From contig JAJNNQ010000004.1 of assembly GCA_027886175.1 (NCBI GenBank), positions 2,938,001-3,002,000 of the forward strand: a stretch of DNA of 64,000 nt. Direction: 5' to 3'. Shown here in pieces: positions 47,111-60,240 of the stretch (position 1 is the stretch's first letter; every line of letters starts with the position of its first letter). The notes under the pieces were generated by a model. That model did not search any database and was not told the DNA's origin. It saw only the letters and a list, made by a program, of their open reading frames with translations. A program made the position numbers and the translations under genes. The stretch comes from Phylloscopus collybita (lineage: Eukaryota; Chordata; Aves; Passeriformes; Phylloscopidae).

Positions 47111-50100
47111 CCTCAGCCTCGGAGCGGGCAAGTCGGACAAGGAGTTCTTGAGGAAGGCTGTTCCTCGCCAGTCCCTTTTTCTTCCGGGAAGCTGTAGCCT
47201 TTCAGCTCCCCCATTTTCCCTATCTGCCGTGCGCACGCCAGCCTTGTTGGGTATTTTTAGCCGGCGCCGCTGATTAGCATTCAGGGGAGCAAGTGAGAGA
47301 GAGAAAGCGATTTTCCAAATCGTTCTCTCTTCCAGCAGCTCAAGTGCACCTGTTGGTGGCAGGAGGGGGGTGTGCGGTGTTATCCGGTGTTTAGCTTTCT
47401 GCAGAGATGCGACCTTGCTCCCTCTGTCCCGTCGGGGTAGGGCCTGTTGACACCTTCCCGAGGAGAAACAGCACCCAGCTGTAATCTCAGGCAGATGGGC
47501 ACCGGTCTCCTTTGCAGCCGCTGCTCCTCCCCGGGAGAGGTTTCTGGGCCCTGCATGGGGCAGTGGCTGTCCCAGGAACCACTCTCTAGGTTTGCAGCAT
47601 CCAGAGTTATCATTGCCTTAGTATCAAACAGTACCAAAGGGATGTGCCATCCTGTCCCGTAGGACCACACAGACAAGGGAATTTTTCCCTTTTACTCCCT
47701 TTTGCTTTCTCCCTCCTTTTCACGAAGGGCCCATGGAGTGCTGAGTATGTAAGAAAACACAAAAGTCATGAGCAGCCTTCTTGTGTCCCTTGAGAAAGGG
47801 GTGACTGGGTATGTCATCCCCAGTCTTCATCTTCCCAGGCTGTCCCTTAACCTGTGGACTGAGTGTGTTGGCCTGCTGATCTGTGGCCTGTGAAGATTTT
47901 GTTATAGGATCTGTGACTTTGGCTTTGCTTGTGTTGAGTGCCTGGACTGCTGGGGAAGATCTCCAGGTGTCTGGAAAAGAACTCACCCTGTCACTCTTAA
48001 AAAGTGAATGCATAGAGGACACACAGGATTTTATAAAATCATAGCATGCACCTTCTGAGATTTCTGTTGAGCATCAAAATATTGCTTCAGAAAGCACATG
48101 TAAATTCTCAATCCAGCTGTTAATCCAGAGGACCCTTGTAGAAACACTCTGTGTGGAGGTTGAGGAGATGTAGTTAGTGGGAAGTAAACACTTAAAGAAC
48201 TAATTACATGTAGAATGGATGAAGTGTCTTGCTCTCTGACACAATATAAATTTATGTGTGAGGGAAATGTGTGATTTGTATAACTTAATTGTTGAGACCT
48301 TAAAAATGAACAATTTATTGTGAATGGTGAAAACAGTAATTTAACACTAAGAAAAGAAAAGAAAAGAGAAAAAAAAAGCAAAAAAAAAAGCAATCTGTCT
48401 ATTGGCAGCAAATTATTCCTTTTCTTTACAAAGCGTTTCTTGATGTTTCTTTCCTTCCTTCTTTGGCAACTGCCAGAATTGTCCAGCAAGGCTTCTCCAG
48501 CATGGTTCCTCAGGTGTTCCTACAACTGTTTCAGGTGTTCCATCTTCCTCGTCTTGAATGTCATCTTTTAAAGAAAGGACATTTTCTTCCCTGTGTTTGT
48601 GATAGGAGACAGATCGTTGATTGCATCCCACAAAGCTGTGCGTTGTGAGAGGCCAGGCTAACACACAAAGTTAATCGTGTAATTAACAATTCTGCTGTAC
48701 CTTTTTATTCCTCCTGTGGAGCGGTTTGATACTGTTAACCTTTTTCAGATCTTACCTGCTTCTCCCCAAAACGCCTCTTTGTGCAAGCACTATGTTCAGT
48801 ATGCAAAGCCAGAAGTTTCACTGGCAACTTGTTTCACCACATGTTAGTTATTATTCATAAACTTCCTGTGTTTCACTGCCACTCTGAATTAGCCCAGTTT
48901 TTTGCCGGTTTTGCACTGTGGCACATTTTCAGTAACAGGATACTTTGTAAACACATACACATACACATACACATACACAGTATGGTCATTAGCATATCCT
49001 GCATGTTGAAGGTCAGTTTCTTTGGATAACAGGTCTAAAAACATTGCAATGATGTTGTTACATTAATAATAATAGACCTAAGACTCTATAAAAGATTTAT
49101 ATACCTATACTGAATGAATTGTTGATGACTGAATTGCCATTACTGTAAAAAAAAGGGCTACCTACCATTGCAAATAAAGGTCACTGAAGAGTTCTCTGGA
49201 CCCCAAAGGGTAATGCTGATTGCCTCAGTCCTGGCTAGTAGCCCCTTCTGGTATGGTTAGGATGCCTGCTCATTTGCATGTTTAGAGCTGATCTATGTGT
49301 GTCTAATTCCTCAGCCAGGTCTGCCTGCTGCAAAAAAAGAATATCTGTGTGCAACAAAAGATGGGAGAACTGCAAGCCACTTGTCCACATCAGTCTGTCA
49401 CCTAAATTATTCGCTGCAGGTAGTTTTGAGTCTCTGGCAGCTGTTTTATCACTTTATATCAGCTTTATTACTCATGTTTTCTTTTCCAAAATCTATAAGT
49501 TGTTTTCAAGAGTTATTCTGCTGAGCTTTTGAGCAAGTGTATAAGTTTTTGTAGGACAACACCAGCCTGGAACATATGTTCCCAACAGTCTCCTCACAAT
49601 CATAGTCTGGGCTTTCTGCGTGTTGCAGTGGTAGTCATTTATGGTTGGCTCCTGTCTCCAAAGAGGAGTAGGAGATCTTTGTTTCAAAGTTTTGTTTGGC
49701 TCACAGGGGAGCTGAGGGAGCTCTTGGTTGGGTGCCTTGTTGGGAGTGGGCACTGCTGTGACCAACAGTGTGGGCTTGCTTTGCTTACAGTGCACAGAAC
49801 TGGATGTTTTCAGTAATGTGCAGATCAGCCTCTTAACTTTTTGTGGTGACTCAGTGGCACAAAGGACAACACAGCTATCAATTATTTGCACTCTAGGCTT
49901 GAAGCTAATATGCGTGCTTGTAAAATAGATGGAGATCTTCAGCTTATGCCACCAAAGTGCAAAGCATTGCATTATTTTATTGTCTGCCTCTTCTCCCAGA
50001 CTGTGTTTATGGTAAGATATATGTGTTGTTATTTCTGTGCCAGTTTGATAAATGGTTGTCATAGCTTTGACTATTCAGTCATGATGACTGTGTAACCTAC

Positions 50101-50673
50101 CATAACTTATTCTGTTTCCTTCTACTTCTTTTTGTTGGGTGTTTTTTGTTTTTTTTTTTTTTTTTCCTGTTTCCATAGGGGACATTACGGACTGTAAAGT
50201 CTCCTTGCAAAAATTGCTCTACATGCAGTTAATAAGAATACATTAGAAATTAGAAATTTGAAAATCTGAAGGTGAAACGTATTTCTTTCTGGTTCTTCTT
50301 CTTTCCCATTTACAAGGTCCACAAGCATATTTCTGTGTGCTTGAGGCCTGCTGTTCTCTAATTTTCACAGTATTTTGTGGAAAAGACTCATCCCTGCAGG
50401 GAATTTATGGAGAGCACGTGCTGGAAAAGGACCTACATAAGGCTACAAGTCTGGACCTAACTGGTTGCTGGGCACTGATGAAAAAAACATCTGCAAATGC
50501 TGCTTCAATGCATGGCATTTCAAATAGGAAGCAGAGAGGCTGGGAAGTAAATATAAGAATTTAAAACAGAGAAAGTAAAGCCTGTGCTAGAAGCTGAACA
50601 GCTAGGAGTTTTGGAATAAAGGAAGAAAGGTTTGAGAAGTTAGGGTTATAAGAGCAACAAGGTGGTTTGCACT
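47111..50673. other. Unique non-coding sequence upstream of TMEM271
   Basis: No interspersed repeat or convincing gene is seen. An A-rich/GA-rich simple tract is at 48345-48395 and a T17 run at 50149-50165. The 189-codon minus frame at 49493-50062 has no recognisable domain. Confidence 0.45.
48951..48979. repeat. (ACACAT)n microsatellite
   Basis: About 4.5 hexamer units. Confidence 0.9.
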
Positions 50674-50785
50674 CTAAGATCATGCTGTAATTTAGGTTGG
50701 AAGGGATCATAAGAGGTTTCTAGTCAGACCTGCTCAAAGCAGGCACATCTCTGGGGTTGGACTGGGTTGCCTGGGGCTATTTGAT
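50674..50785 (-). mobile_element. Short CR1 LINE 3'-end fragment
   Basis: The plus strand reads AGGTTGGAAGGGATCATAAG, then TCAGACCTGCTCAAAGCAGG, then GGTTGCCTGGGGC. This is the reverse of a CR1 3' terminus, so about 110 bp survive. Confidence 0.8.
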
Positions 50786-51230
50786 ATATGACTTAAGCAA
50801 GGGCTTCTTTACTTATGTAAAATTGTTAAATTATGGCAAACTTTTTGAAAAATAATAGTTTCCTAACTGCTGTTCTAATGGTGGGACCTGGGTGATATTT
50901 TATTGTGTAGGTTCTAGGAAGCTTTTAAGTTGATCATAAAAGAATGTGTAACACTTTGCCAGTCAAAAGGTGTCTCAAAGCCCTTCTCTTCGGGCTCTCA
51001 GATGATTTTGAAGTGTGTTTTTTGTTTAGTCTTTCAGTTCAGTCTGCATATTTGATATATTGCCATATCTTTCAAATCAGTGCTGTACAATGGCTTAAGA
51101 CTGACACATCTCTTAGCTTCTAGTTAGGCGTTCAGCATAGGACCTGAGCAGCAATCATACGTCTGTGTTTGTCTTCTGCTGAACAGTGAGTGTGCTGAAT
51201 AAAGATATTAAGAAATTTGAAAGGTCCATA

Positions 51231-51781
51231 TGGTTTTGTGGCTTAATCCCAGCCAGCAACAAAGCACCACAGTGTCTCACTCCACCACCATTGGGACTGG
51301 GGAGAGAACTGGAAGGAAAAAAGGTTGAAAACTTGTGGGTTGATATAGAGATGGTTTAATGGGGCAAGGAAAGAAGAATAAGGAATTAATTCACCACTTC
51401 CCATGGCGGGCAAGTGTTCAGCCATCTCTCAGGTAATGGGGCCCCATCACACTTGACGGAGACTTGGGAAGACAAACACCATCACTCCAAATGTCTCCCA
51501 CTCTTTCCTCCTTCTTTTCCCCACTTTGAATTTTGAGCATTCTGTGAAATGGTCTGAAATATCTTTTTGGTAAGTTTGGGTGACCTGTCCTAACTGTGTC
51601 ACCTCCCAGACACCCTCACCTTCCTCTCCAGCTTGGCAGTACAAAAAGCAGAAAAGGCCTGCTCAGCAATAACAAAAACATCTCAGTATTATCAACCCCG
51701 TGTTTAGGACAAAACTGAAACAGCCTCATATTTGACACTGTGATGAAAATTAACCCTATCAAAGTCAAAATCAGCACAGCA
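51231..51781 (-). mobile_element. Solo LTR of an endogenous retrovirus
   Basis: On the minus strand the element begins TGCTGTGCTGATTTTGACTT and continues through GGGTTAATTTTCATCAC, TTTTTGTTATTGCTGAGCAG and GATGGCTGAACACTTGCC. It carries a CATTAAACCATCTCT poly(A)-like block and ends GCTGGGATTAAGCCAC. This order matches an LTR family widespread in birds that I associate with the ERVL group. No internal retroviral sequence is adjacent. A clean target duplication could not be fixed, so the outer ends are uncertain by a few bases. Confidence 0.82.
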
Positions 51782-54700
51782 GGGTTTATTCCAGGTTTAG
51801 GGGAAGGGACCTAGCTTCCTAATTTGGGAGAAAAGGGTTAATTAGCTCTGTGTCCTGTAATTTGAACCTCTTTGTGTCTGAGAGGGGGAAGGATTTTGTG
51901 TGCACAGGGTGAGTTGAGATGGATCAGATGCTGTTCTTGGTCAAGAAGGTGTCTTGTCAGTCTCACCTGCCCAGGTCCAAAATTTAGGTACTGGACTTGA
52001 CACAAGGATCTTGAGAACTCTCTGCTGATGCTACTTTGTCTTAAAGGAGACTCCCCTCAGGAGATGCCATACTTCTGAATTTCTGTGCACCTAAATTGCA
52101 TTTCATTCAGTGACTGTTTTATATCAGGGATATAACTTGCTCTTGAAGGAGGGATTAGATGTCACCTTCTAGTGAGTGCTCTACTAAACTTTGTTGCTTG
52201 TTAGGGTGCTTCTGTTTGAGTATAAAAACACTTGAACTTCCTACAGAAAGAAATTCCAAGGCAAGAGTAGAGGGGGACAGAAGGTCCCCACTGCAGCAAG
52301 AGTTGTGATGCTGGGAAAGTGTACATTAAGATCTTCTTCAATCAGAATAATGGGGAAATCATTCTCATGCCTGGGGCTGCCTCTTTAAGCAAAAGTCATA
52401 TTCTAGGAGGGTGTAACTCTCATGATCATGATTTCTTCCTTTGGCTTTATGTTGGGACAAGGAATAATCTGGCTGGTTCTTGAATGCAAAGAGCATGGTG
52501 AATGTCCTTCATGTAGATCTACACAGATCCATAACCTAGGAAGTACCTCCCTGCTGCTTGAGGGCTCAGTGTGGCTGTTGCCTGAGTGATGCCTACATAT
52601 TTTTGCTTTTGTGGTTGAGCTGTGGTCTCTGCTGTGGTTTGATAACAAAACTGCTGTCCTAGCTGCCTGTCACAGTTTGTTTCTCCCAGAGATCTCAGTC
52701 TCGACCTCAGCTGCTTAACTGGTCTTTCCCTAGTTTAGGGAAACCTAGGGGAAGCAAGTGATACCCATCAAAGTGATCCTATCAAATTTAGTTTTCCATG
52801 CCAGTTGAGAACAACTTGTGGGTTGATGAGCAGTGGGCAGTGAAGCTGGTACAACTGAAGGAGCAGCAGCTGGTGAGCAGCAGGCACACTGTCCTTTTTG
52901 CCCATAGCAACAGCTGCTGGGGGGGAGTTGACTCTCCATGGACACAGGGTAGCACTGGACATTTCTTGATTCCCTAGGACATTGGTAGACTGCTTTTAAA
53001 GGGCTGGTAAGGGGAAGCATTTGTCAGAGGACATAAACTCACTGTATTGAATTCTGCAGCACCACTGGAAATATTTTAAGGTTAAAAAAGGGTGGAAATG
53101 GTTGGCAAATGCTGGGATACAAGGGACTTCATAAGACAGTGCGTAAGGCTGCTGGTCTTGCACATATCATGTCCCTATCATGGCACCCATGAACAATTCT
53201 CACTTTTCTCTAGAATTCTTTGCCTGCCTGTTGGAAGACTGTGCTGAGCCTGACAGCTCTGGTGATTAGAAACTGCCTCTCTCAGTGCTAGGTGTATTTT
53301 ATGGTCAGCTTGCACACATTTGTTCTCTGCCAACATTGTCCTTTAACTTAAATGGCTCTTCTCCTTCTCTGATGTTTACTCTCTGGATGTATTTATAGAC
53401 AGCAAACGTACTCCCTCTGAGATTTCATTTTGCTAAACAGGCCAGATCTTTTTTCTTATTCTTTTTCCCACCCCCTTTGTCTTAAAAACTCTTTATACTT
53501 TGCAGTTTGACTTCATCCCTAAGCACATAACCAGGACAGTATGCTATACCTTTCATGGTCTTACCAAGGCCTTGAATGATGGTATTACAACTTCCTCATC
53601 TCTAGTGGAATGTCCTTGCCCAATTATCCTAGAATTTTGATTGTTTTTTTGGGATTGTTTATTGGGAAAGACCCAAGTCTTTCCCATAGGAGGCTATACG
53701 TGTACTCAGTGCGCCTCATCCTTTGTCCTCCACCCAGCTGTGGGGTTGCCAGCTGGGGGCACTGATGACCTTTCCTCTTATTTGACTTTTCCCCACAAAT
53801 TTCTGTTAGTACCTTAAGGTAATTCAGCTTTTTCCTTTCTGCTATTTTGAACTCTCTGTTGAAAACACTGCTGTGCCTCCTGCTACTCAAAGAACTTTGT
53901 TTTTTTTCCTCAGATGACAGATATTTTTTTCCCCAGACCCCTTTGTTATGTAAATCTGCCCCTCTCTGGTTTGGAGGCTGGTTTCCAGTTCTGTTATAAT
54001 TTTCTGTCTATTCTGTATTGTTTGTTTCCTCATAGAGCTTCTCTTTGCCCTTCTTTCTCCTGTTAGGCTTGCTGCTCCTTTTTTCTTGACCATCACAGCT
54101 ACTTTTGCTTAATTCTCCTTTTCATTATCTGGGTGCAAGCAGTACCTCACCTCTAATGGGAGTACCTCATTCCTCTAGAGGAAGTCTTTCTTTGCTGTAT
54201 GTTTTCTGCTCTGTGCATTGACCAGAGCTAAAGATCTATGCTGTCCTATATGTCTTCAGCCATATTCTCTTTTTCTTTTCCTCTTTTCCTCTGTCTTATG
54301 TCATGGCTGCATATTCCTATTTGAATTTGAGGTGTGTTTGTCAGGGATTCTTTTTCACACTCAGGAATGCTGTAAAGGATGGTTGGCATGCCTAATCTTC
54401 TTATCTGCTGTTGATGTCTACAAATTTTTAAGGTCTTCCCATAACTGCCATGATTTCCGACTTTTACTTCTTGCCTTCATTTTCAAAAGCATGAAAGAAC
54501 CTACCACTGCACTTAGAACTTAATTTCTGTTGCTGCATCCCTTCATTCCTGCCTATTGACTCTTTAAATTCCTTGCTCAGTTGTCAAGGTAATTTTTTCT
54601 TCAGTTGCTATGTCAGAGAATTACAGTTCTTTCCCTAGATCTGATCCTACTGTCTTCATTGTGGGTCTGTGTTATAAGTGAGTAATCTTTTCCATCTTTT

Positions 54701-55625
54701 GGTAGGCAGTGGTCTTCTCTGATGGCAAAAAAACTTTGGACAAAGCTGTATGCTTCAAAGCTGAAGTGCTGCACAGGTAATTCTTTTTCCTTGTCTAGGA
54801 AAAATCCAGATGAAGCTTAGGAGCTGACAGCTAGGGAAAACTGATTGATATGAATCCATCATGTACTCCAACTTTGCTTTGGAGGAGAAAGAATGGTTTT
54901 AAGTGCATGAAACCCATTTCCTATAGGAGTCACAGTGATCGAACACTTAAATATAGGAGATGGCAATACTACAATGCCATGGGCCTCTGTGAGGGTTTCT
55001 GAAGTATCTTCTGGCCCTTACCATCTTCCCTGGGGACATGTTGAACTTATCTGTCTTGGGCAAGCTCTCAAGGCCCAGCAAGGTGGGATGAAAATCCTGC
55101 AAGGACTCAACTACCTCCAACTCTTTACTAAGGATGTGTGGTGTGATTCCCCTTTCACCTCAGAAGGGTCTTGTTAAATCAGAAGCCTCTGCTGTATCCC
55201 ACCATTACCATTTTGTAACACAATTCTTCTGGTGATGGGTTTGATTGTTACTTTTTCCCTTCTCTGAGGCTCATCCCAACAACTCTGAGCCTGCTTCCTT
55301 GGCAGTCCCAGTCCAGGTGGCTGTGCTCAAATACATGATGCAGGACATCAGGCAGTGGTTTTGTGGGACATTTGGACCCAACCATTAGGTCATCAGTTGC
55401 ATCTCCTTTGGTGACCTAGAGCAGGAGCAACTTGCTGTCAGAGACAGGATAGTGTTTCTTGGCATCTTTGTCCAAATGATCCGGCAGTGACATTTTGTAT
55501 TAGCCCATGGGGACTGTGGACCCCAGCCCTTTGTGCTGAGGATTTGTGCCTGCAGACATAGCTCGGTGTTCAGGCCCATGTGCTCTCCAAGGGGTGGGGC
55601 TGGAAGGAGGAAGATGGTGGGTTTC
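51782..55625. other. Unique non-coding sequence with a possible old repeat
   Basis: No gene is seen. The stretch about 53500-53640 (TGGTCTTACCAAGGCCTTGA and its surroundings) resembles an ancient CR1-type fragment known from reptile genomes, but the match is weak. Confidence 0.4.
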
Positions 55626-56380
55626 TGTCATGGGTTGCGGAGCCAGGGGTGTGTATTCTATTTCATCTGTTAAAAGCAGTTGGGGAGATGTTTTTCTTTA
55701 TCTCTTGTAACTCTGGGGGGACAGCAGCGGATGCCTTCTGATAATGGGACAGTTGTTAAAACCAGGTGGGGCAGTGTTTCTTATCTCTGTCCTCCCCCCA
55801 GGGGAATATTTTCTGCTAATGGACCATTAAGACACCCCTAAAAGCACACATCCCCAAAGCAGTACATCCACATTCCGTCATCCTATTGTGAGATGCTCCA
55901 CCCAGTGGTGGGAGCCAACCATTCCTACCTGGATAAAAACTGACACACAGGAACAAGAAGGCATCCAGCTTCATCCGATTCCTGGAGGAAGACTGGATCC
56001 CTTCTCACCATCACTGGACCCTGGTTCTACAGGATCATCTCTACTTCAACAGAACCAAATCTGCCACTCCAGGAGGACTCACTTTTCGACTGCTTCCAAC
56101 ACCCTGACCAACAGGGTGTCAGGTTGTAGCTCTGACTCTGTCAGGGTTTTCCAGGATTGCTTGTTTATTTGTGTGCTTGTTTGGTTGGGTGATTTTGTTT
56201 TCTGCTACATTTGTATTGTTAATATTCCTAGTAAAGAACTGTTATTCCTATTCCCAAATCTTTGCCTGAAAGCCTTTAATTGCAAAATTATAATTTGGCG
56301 GGGGTGAGAGGTTTACATTCTTTATTCTAAGGGAAACTCCAGCTTTCCCTGGCAGATACCTGTCTTTCCAAACCAAGACA
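55626..56380 (+). mobile_element. Solo LTR with perfect 5-bp target duplication
   Basis: The element runs from TGTCATGGGTTGC to AACCAAGACA. It is flanked on both sides by GTTTC (55621-55625 and 56381-56385), so both ends are fixed exactly. Inside are a TATA-like GGATAAAAAC (55931-55940), GACCCTGGTTCTACAGGATC, CAACAGGGTGTCAGGTTGTA, and a CTAGTAAAGAACTGTTATTC poly(A)-type region. I recognise this family as frequent in passerines. A 5-bp duplication fits ERVL-type integration. The absence of internal genes indicates recombination to a solo LTR. Confidence 0.92.
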
Positions 56381-59114
56381 GTTTCTTTCAGCAAGTGAGT
56401 GTGGGGAGAGAAGGGAGTCCAGGGCAGCCCCTCATAGATACTGCCAGAAGAATGGTGGGAGCAGTTGCTGCTCTTCAGCAGTTGGCACTCTGCTTTTGCT
56501 TTTGAGCGTATCTATTATGTTTTTTTCTTTAAAACTTCATCACAGTGTTCCCTGTTATGTGTGCTGTTTGTAGTTATTAAACATACTTGTTTTGAGATAA
56601 CTCTCTGCAATATGTTACATACATAATTAGGTATAATTAACTTCAATTAACCATATTAAGCTGTGCAACACTTCTCCTGCTGTATTTTGAAGCTGGCTTA
56701 TGACTAACAAATCCACATTTGCAGGTTCAGGTTATACAAACTCATCCATATTCCAGGTGTTCACTTTTTCCTTTCAAGTACTAGGCCTTTGAATCCAATA
56801 ATTTGTTGTTCAGTTGCCTGCATAATTTATTTACAGCTTGTGGGATTCTGAGTGCAGCAGGATCCTCATAGTGCATCATTGGTGCTTTTTACCAATGATG
56901 CTTCTGGGAGCTGCTTATCAAGACAGCATCTCAGTGCCTATTTTACAACCCCTTACTTTGCCAAAGCTGGTTAGGTGAGTATATGCTATGTTTGACAAAT
57001 GCCTAAGTGCCACAATGGTGAACAAGCCTTCACCTTTCTGATTTAACCACTGAGCCAAAATTTTGGCTTTTATCCTTTTTGAAGTCTGTCTCTCCCTCTT
57101 TTTCCTTTTAGTATTAATTTTGTTGCTTTTGTTGCTCTTGCTGGAAAGTGCTCTGAAGTGTCATGCATTAAGAAGATATAAAGAACAATTGATTGAAAGA
57201 CAAATGAAGTTTGGCAATAAGAGCAAGATGTAGTTTATGTGTGAGGAGCATACTGTGGCATCTTGTGGCACTCTCTGGTGCCCAGCATCCTGCACCTCCC
57301 ATAAAGTAAAATTGGCATCTTCCTTTGCAGCTCAGCCCATCATTTGACAATGGCTCTTGGTGCCCTAGATGCTGGCTGACACATTTCTTAGCATTCTGCC
57401 TCCTAAAGGACAGCTGGAAACAGTGAGACCGCTAGTGTATGTTGCAAGGTCTGCCCTGTGTCCTGTTGATGAAAACCAGGGCATACACACACATTAGATG
57501 CTAGACATGCTGACATTGGCAGTAAGAGGTCTCTCTGCTGGCCTCCATGCAAAATGGTTTCTTGACATCTATGAAACAGTTCATCACTACCCCATTTTTT
57601 AAAGCTGCATGGCTGTTAATTTGATTCAGGTTATAATCAAGCTGTCACTTACTTTAATGGGCCTTGGATCAGAGAGGTCTGAGGTGTTTTTTTATGGTTT
57701 CCATTACAGTGTTAATTAACTTAGCATGCAGATTTAGCTATGAAACTCAGAGATTTCATTTAGTTTTTGTAATTTAATTGTGGAAACATGGCAGTAAATG
57801 CAGATGAGAAGTTATGTGCAATTAATATTGACCCAGGACAACTCAAATGTCAGACATTTGTCTCTGAAGACTCACTAGGAAGTCCAGTGTTAAATATTGA
57901 TTTTGTAGCGTGGGGTTTTCAAACAACCTTGGTTCTGGCCTATTCTTCTTGAAGCTGTATCCTTTCTAAAGTCAGGACTGTGTGAAACCTTGATGTCTGC
58001 AAGTGCAGTGCCAACACAGAAAGCCAGAAAATCCTGCTGCTTGGCAATATTAGTAGCAGTGTTACCTCCTGCAACTTTTAATCAAAAACGCTGAACTACA
58101 AATGAAATTACCACCCTCTGTGTGGGTGTATGAGGGCAGTTAGGAGATTATTTTGTTTTCATAGATTTTAAAGGTATTTAATTTAGAGTTGTTGATAAAC
58201 AGCTCATGGAAAGTTTGGGGAATGAAATTATTTTATCACAGCATTTGGTACACCTGGCCTGAAAGGGTCCATGCAATGGTGGGAAGAGGGGTCTGTTTCC
58301 ATGCTGACCTTGTCCTTAGTATGGCTTGGAGTCTGAAAGGTAGACTGAATGCCAGAAGATGTGTTGATACTAGTCTGTTGACATCTTCCTCTGGAGAAAT
58401 GGCTCAAAGAAGCACTGAGATCTGTACTGTAAGTGGCAAAAACTACCATATTGAAGAAATGAGTAACCTATTGTCATATGCAAGATTAATAGTCACTGGT
58501 TTAAGGTAAAACTTTCAATCTGTTTGGATACTTTCCTAGGGAACGTGTGGCTTGACAATGTATAGAAATGATATTATAAAAATTGTCCAATAACAGACTG
58601 GCAAATATCTGTTATAGGTCGTTCAGGTTGAGCTCTTCCTGCTGAGGTGCCTCCTTACCCTGATTTCCTGAGAGGCTGACACACTGCTGTACTTTTTGGT
58701 TATATTTGATATTTCAAGGAATGAAAAATCTCTGCTTTGGGCCTGATGTAGATGAAAGATGAATTCTCCTGACCATGGGTGTCCTCTGGCCTCTGGGATG
58801 TTTCATCCCCTAGGAACCTTCAAGAGGTGCTTATTATAGCACCCTCTGGAAACAGTGAGGGATGGCAAAAGATTTTGCCTCTGGTGCAGCACTTAAATAT
58901 GAATTTTAAAAATTGAATTCTCCCTACCCATTCATTTCATCTGCTATACAACTCAACCTTGGGGGACAGGGCACTGAAGGGCAGCAAAAGTCTATACCTG
59001 AGAAATTGTTAGATATCAGAACAGGGATCCTACAAGGTACACTGCATTTTCACAGCCTCACCCCTTTCCCCATCTTATATGGGCTTTCAGAAAAGATGGG
59101 GAAAAAAATTGCAG

Positions 59115-59139
59115 TCCCTTCCCTTCCCTTCCCTTCCCA
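59115..59139. repeat. (CCCTT)n microsatellite
   Basis: Five perfect pentamer units. Confidence 0.92.
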
Positions 59140-60164
59140 CTCCCTGACATGTTTTTTAAGACAGGCTGAAAGCAATAAAATTTGGAGCAGAGTGATGGCT
59201 GAGCCTGCAGCTTATTGCAATTTTCAGTGCGTTGTCTCTCCATGTGAAGAGCTGAAAAGCTAGGCTGGGACAAACTACTGCTCCAGGTTCTCCTGGAAAA
59301 GTTCCATTTGGTCTATGAAGAGAAAAGCTGTATGGGCAACTGTCTCTAAGCACTGGCCCCACACTCCTGTTTGTTACACAAAGAAAATACGCAGTTGCCT
59401 GAGATAATTTTGATGCTTTGCAGCACATGTGCTCACTGTAGCTGCTTCACCTGCTTCAGGGCATCAGTGTAGAGTTACGTGTGGTGACTCAGAGGGCTTT
59501 CCCTTGATGGCACATAAAAGTTCACTTGCAGAACATCAGCTTACGTAAAAGTTTGAGCTATTTTTGTTCAAGTGCATTGCCATACATTTTTAGACTTGTT
59601 AAACTTCATGCACACTCCGTTTGCCAAATCCACCACTTTGCTACTTCCAGTGAGAGAATTTCAAAATCCCTGTGAAGCTTTTAGGGACTGCAGTCATGCA
59701 GAATGCTCTGTGAACACAGCCATATTGCTTGTGCATCCAGATCTCAGGGGCCAAGCGGCAGATTTGTACATGGTGTAATTCTCACTTTCTAAAAGTTACA
59801 AAAAATACTAAAAATATCTAATACGTGAACTAAAGTCAAATTTAGAGTGTATTGAAAAATATACTAGGATGGATCCTTATAAATTTCAGTTGTACAAATT
59901 TCAGCTGCTTCATTATATGAGTGTATTCAATCTTTGCCACTGTACAGAGCTAAAACTATACTTATTTTTGCCTTTCCTTCTTTATTCTCCACTTTATTCC
60001 ATGGTCCATTTCACTGTGCTTTGGTTCTTGGGTCTATTTGATCAGTTGCTCAGAGTTACCTCTGTATCTTTTTCAGTGAAAACCTCTAAACCTGATTCAG
60101 TCTCCCTGAACCTGTCTGCCAGGCCTCTGGACATACTTATTTCAATAGGTCTGCTAGATATATT

Positions 60165-60240
60165 AAACATTCCCTTTCCCTTTCCTTTTCTATTTCTCTT
60201 TTCCTTTCCCTCTTCCTTCCTCTTCTCCTTCCTCTTCCAA
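60165..60240. repeat. Polypyrimidine tract
   Basis: About 75 bases that are almost entirely C and T. Such tracts can form triplex DNA. It also creates a Phe/Pro/Ser-rich false open frame. Confidence 0.85.

Noticed and set aside
49493..50062. 189-codon minus-strand frame
   Set aside because: Composition is irregular with no recognisable family or promoter, so it is treated as chance.
53500..53640. Possible ancient CR1-type fragment
   Set aside because: Only a short resemblance (TCTTACCAAGGCCTTGA and TCCTAGAATTTTGATTG regions) supports it; not enough for a separate feature.
55888..56307. 139-codon plus-strand frame
   Set aside because: It lies wholly inside the solo LTR at 55626-56380 and has no retroviral protein similarity that I can see.
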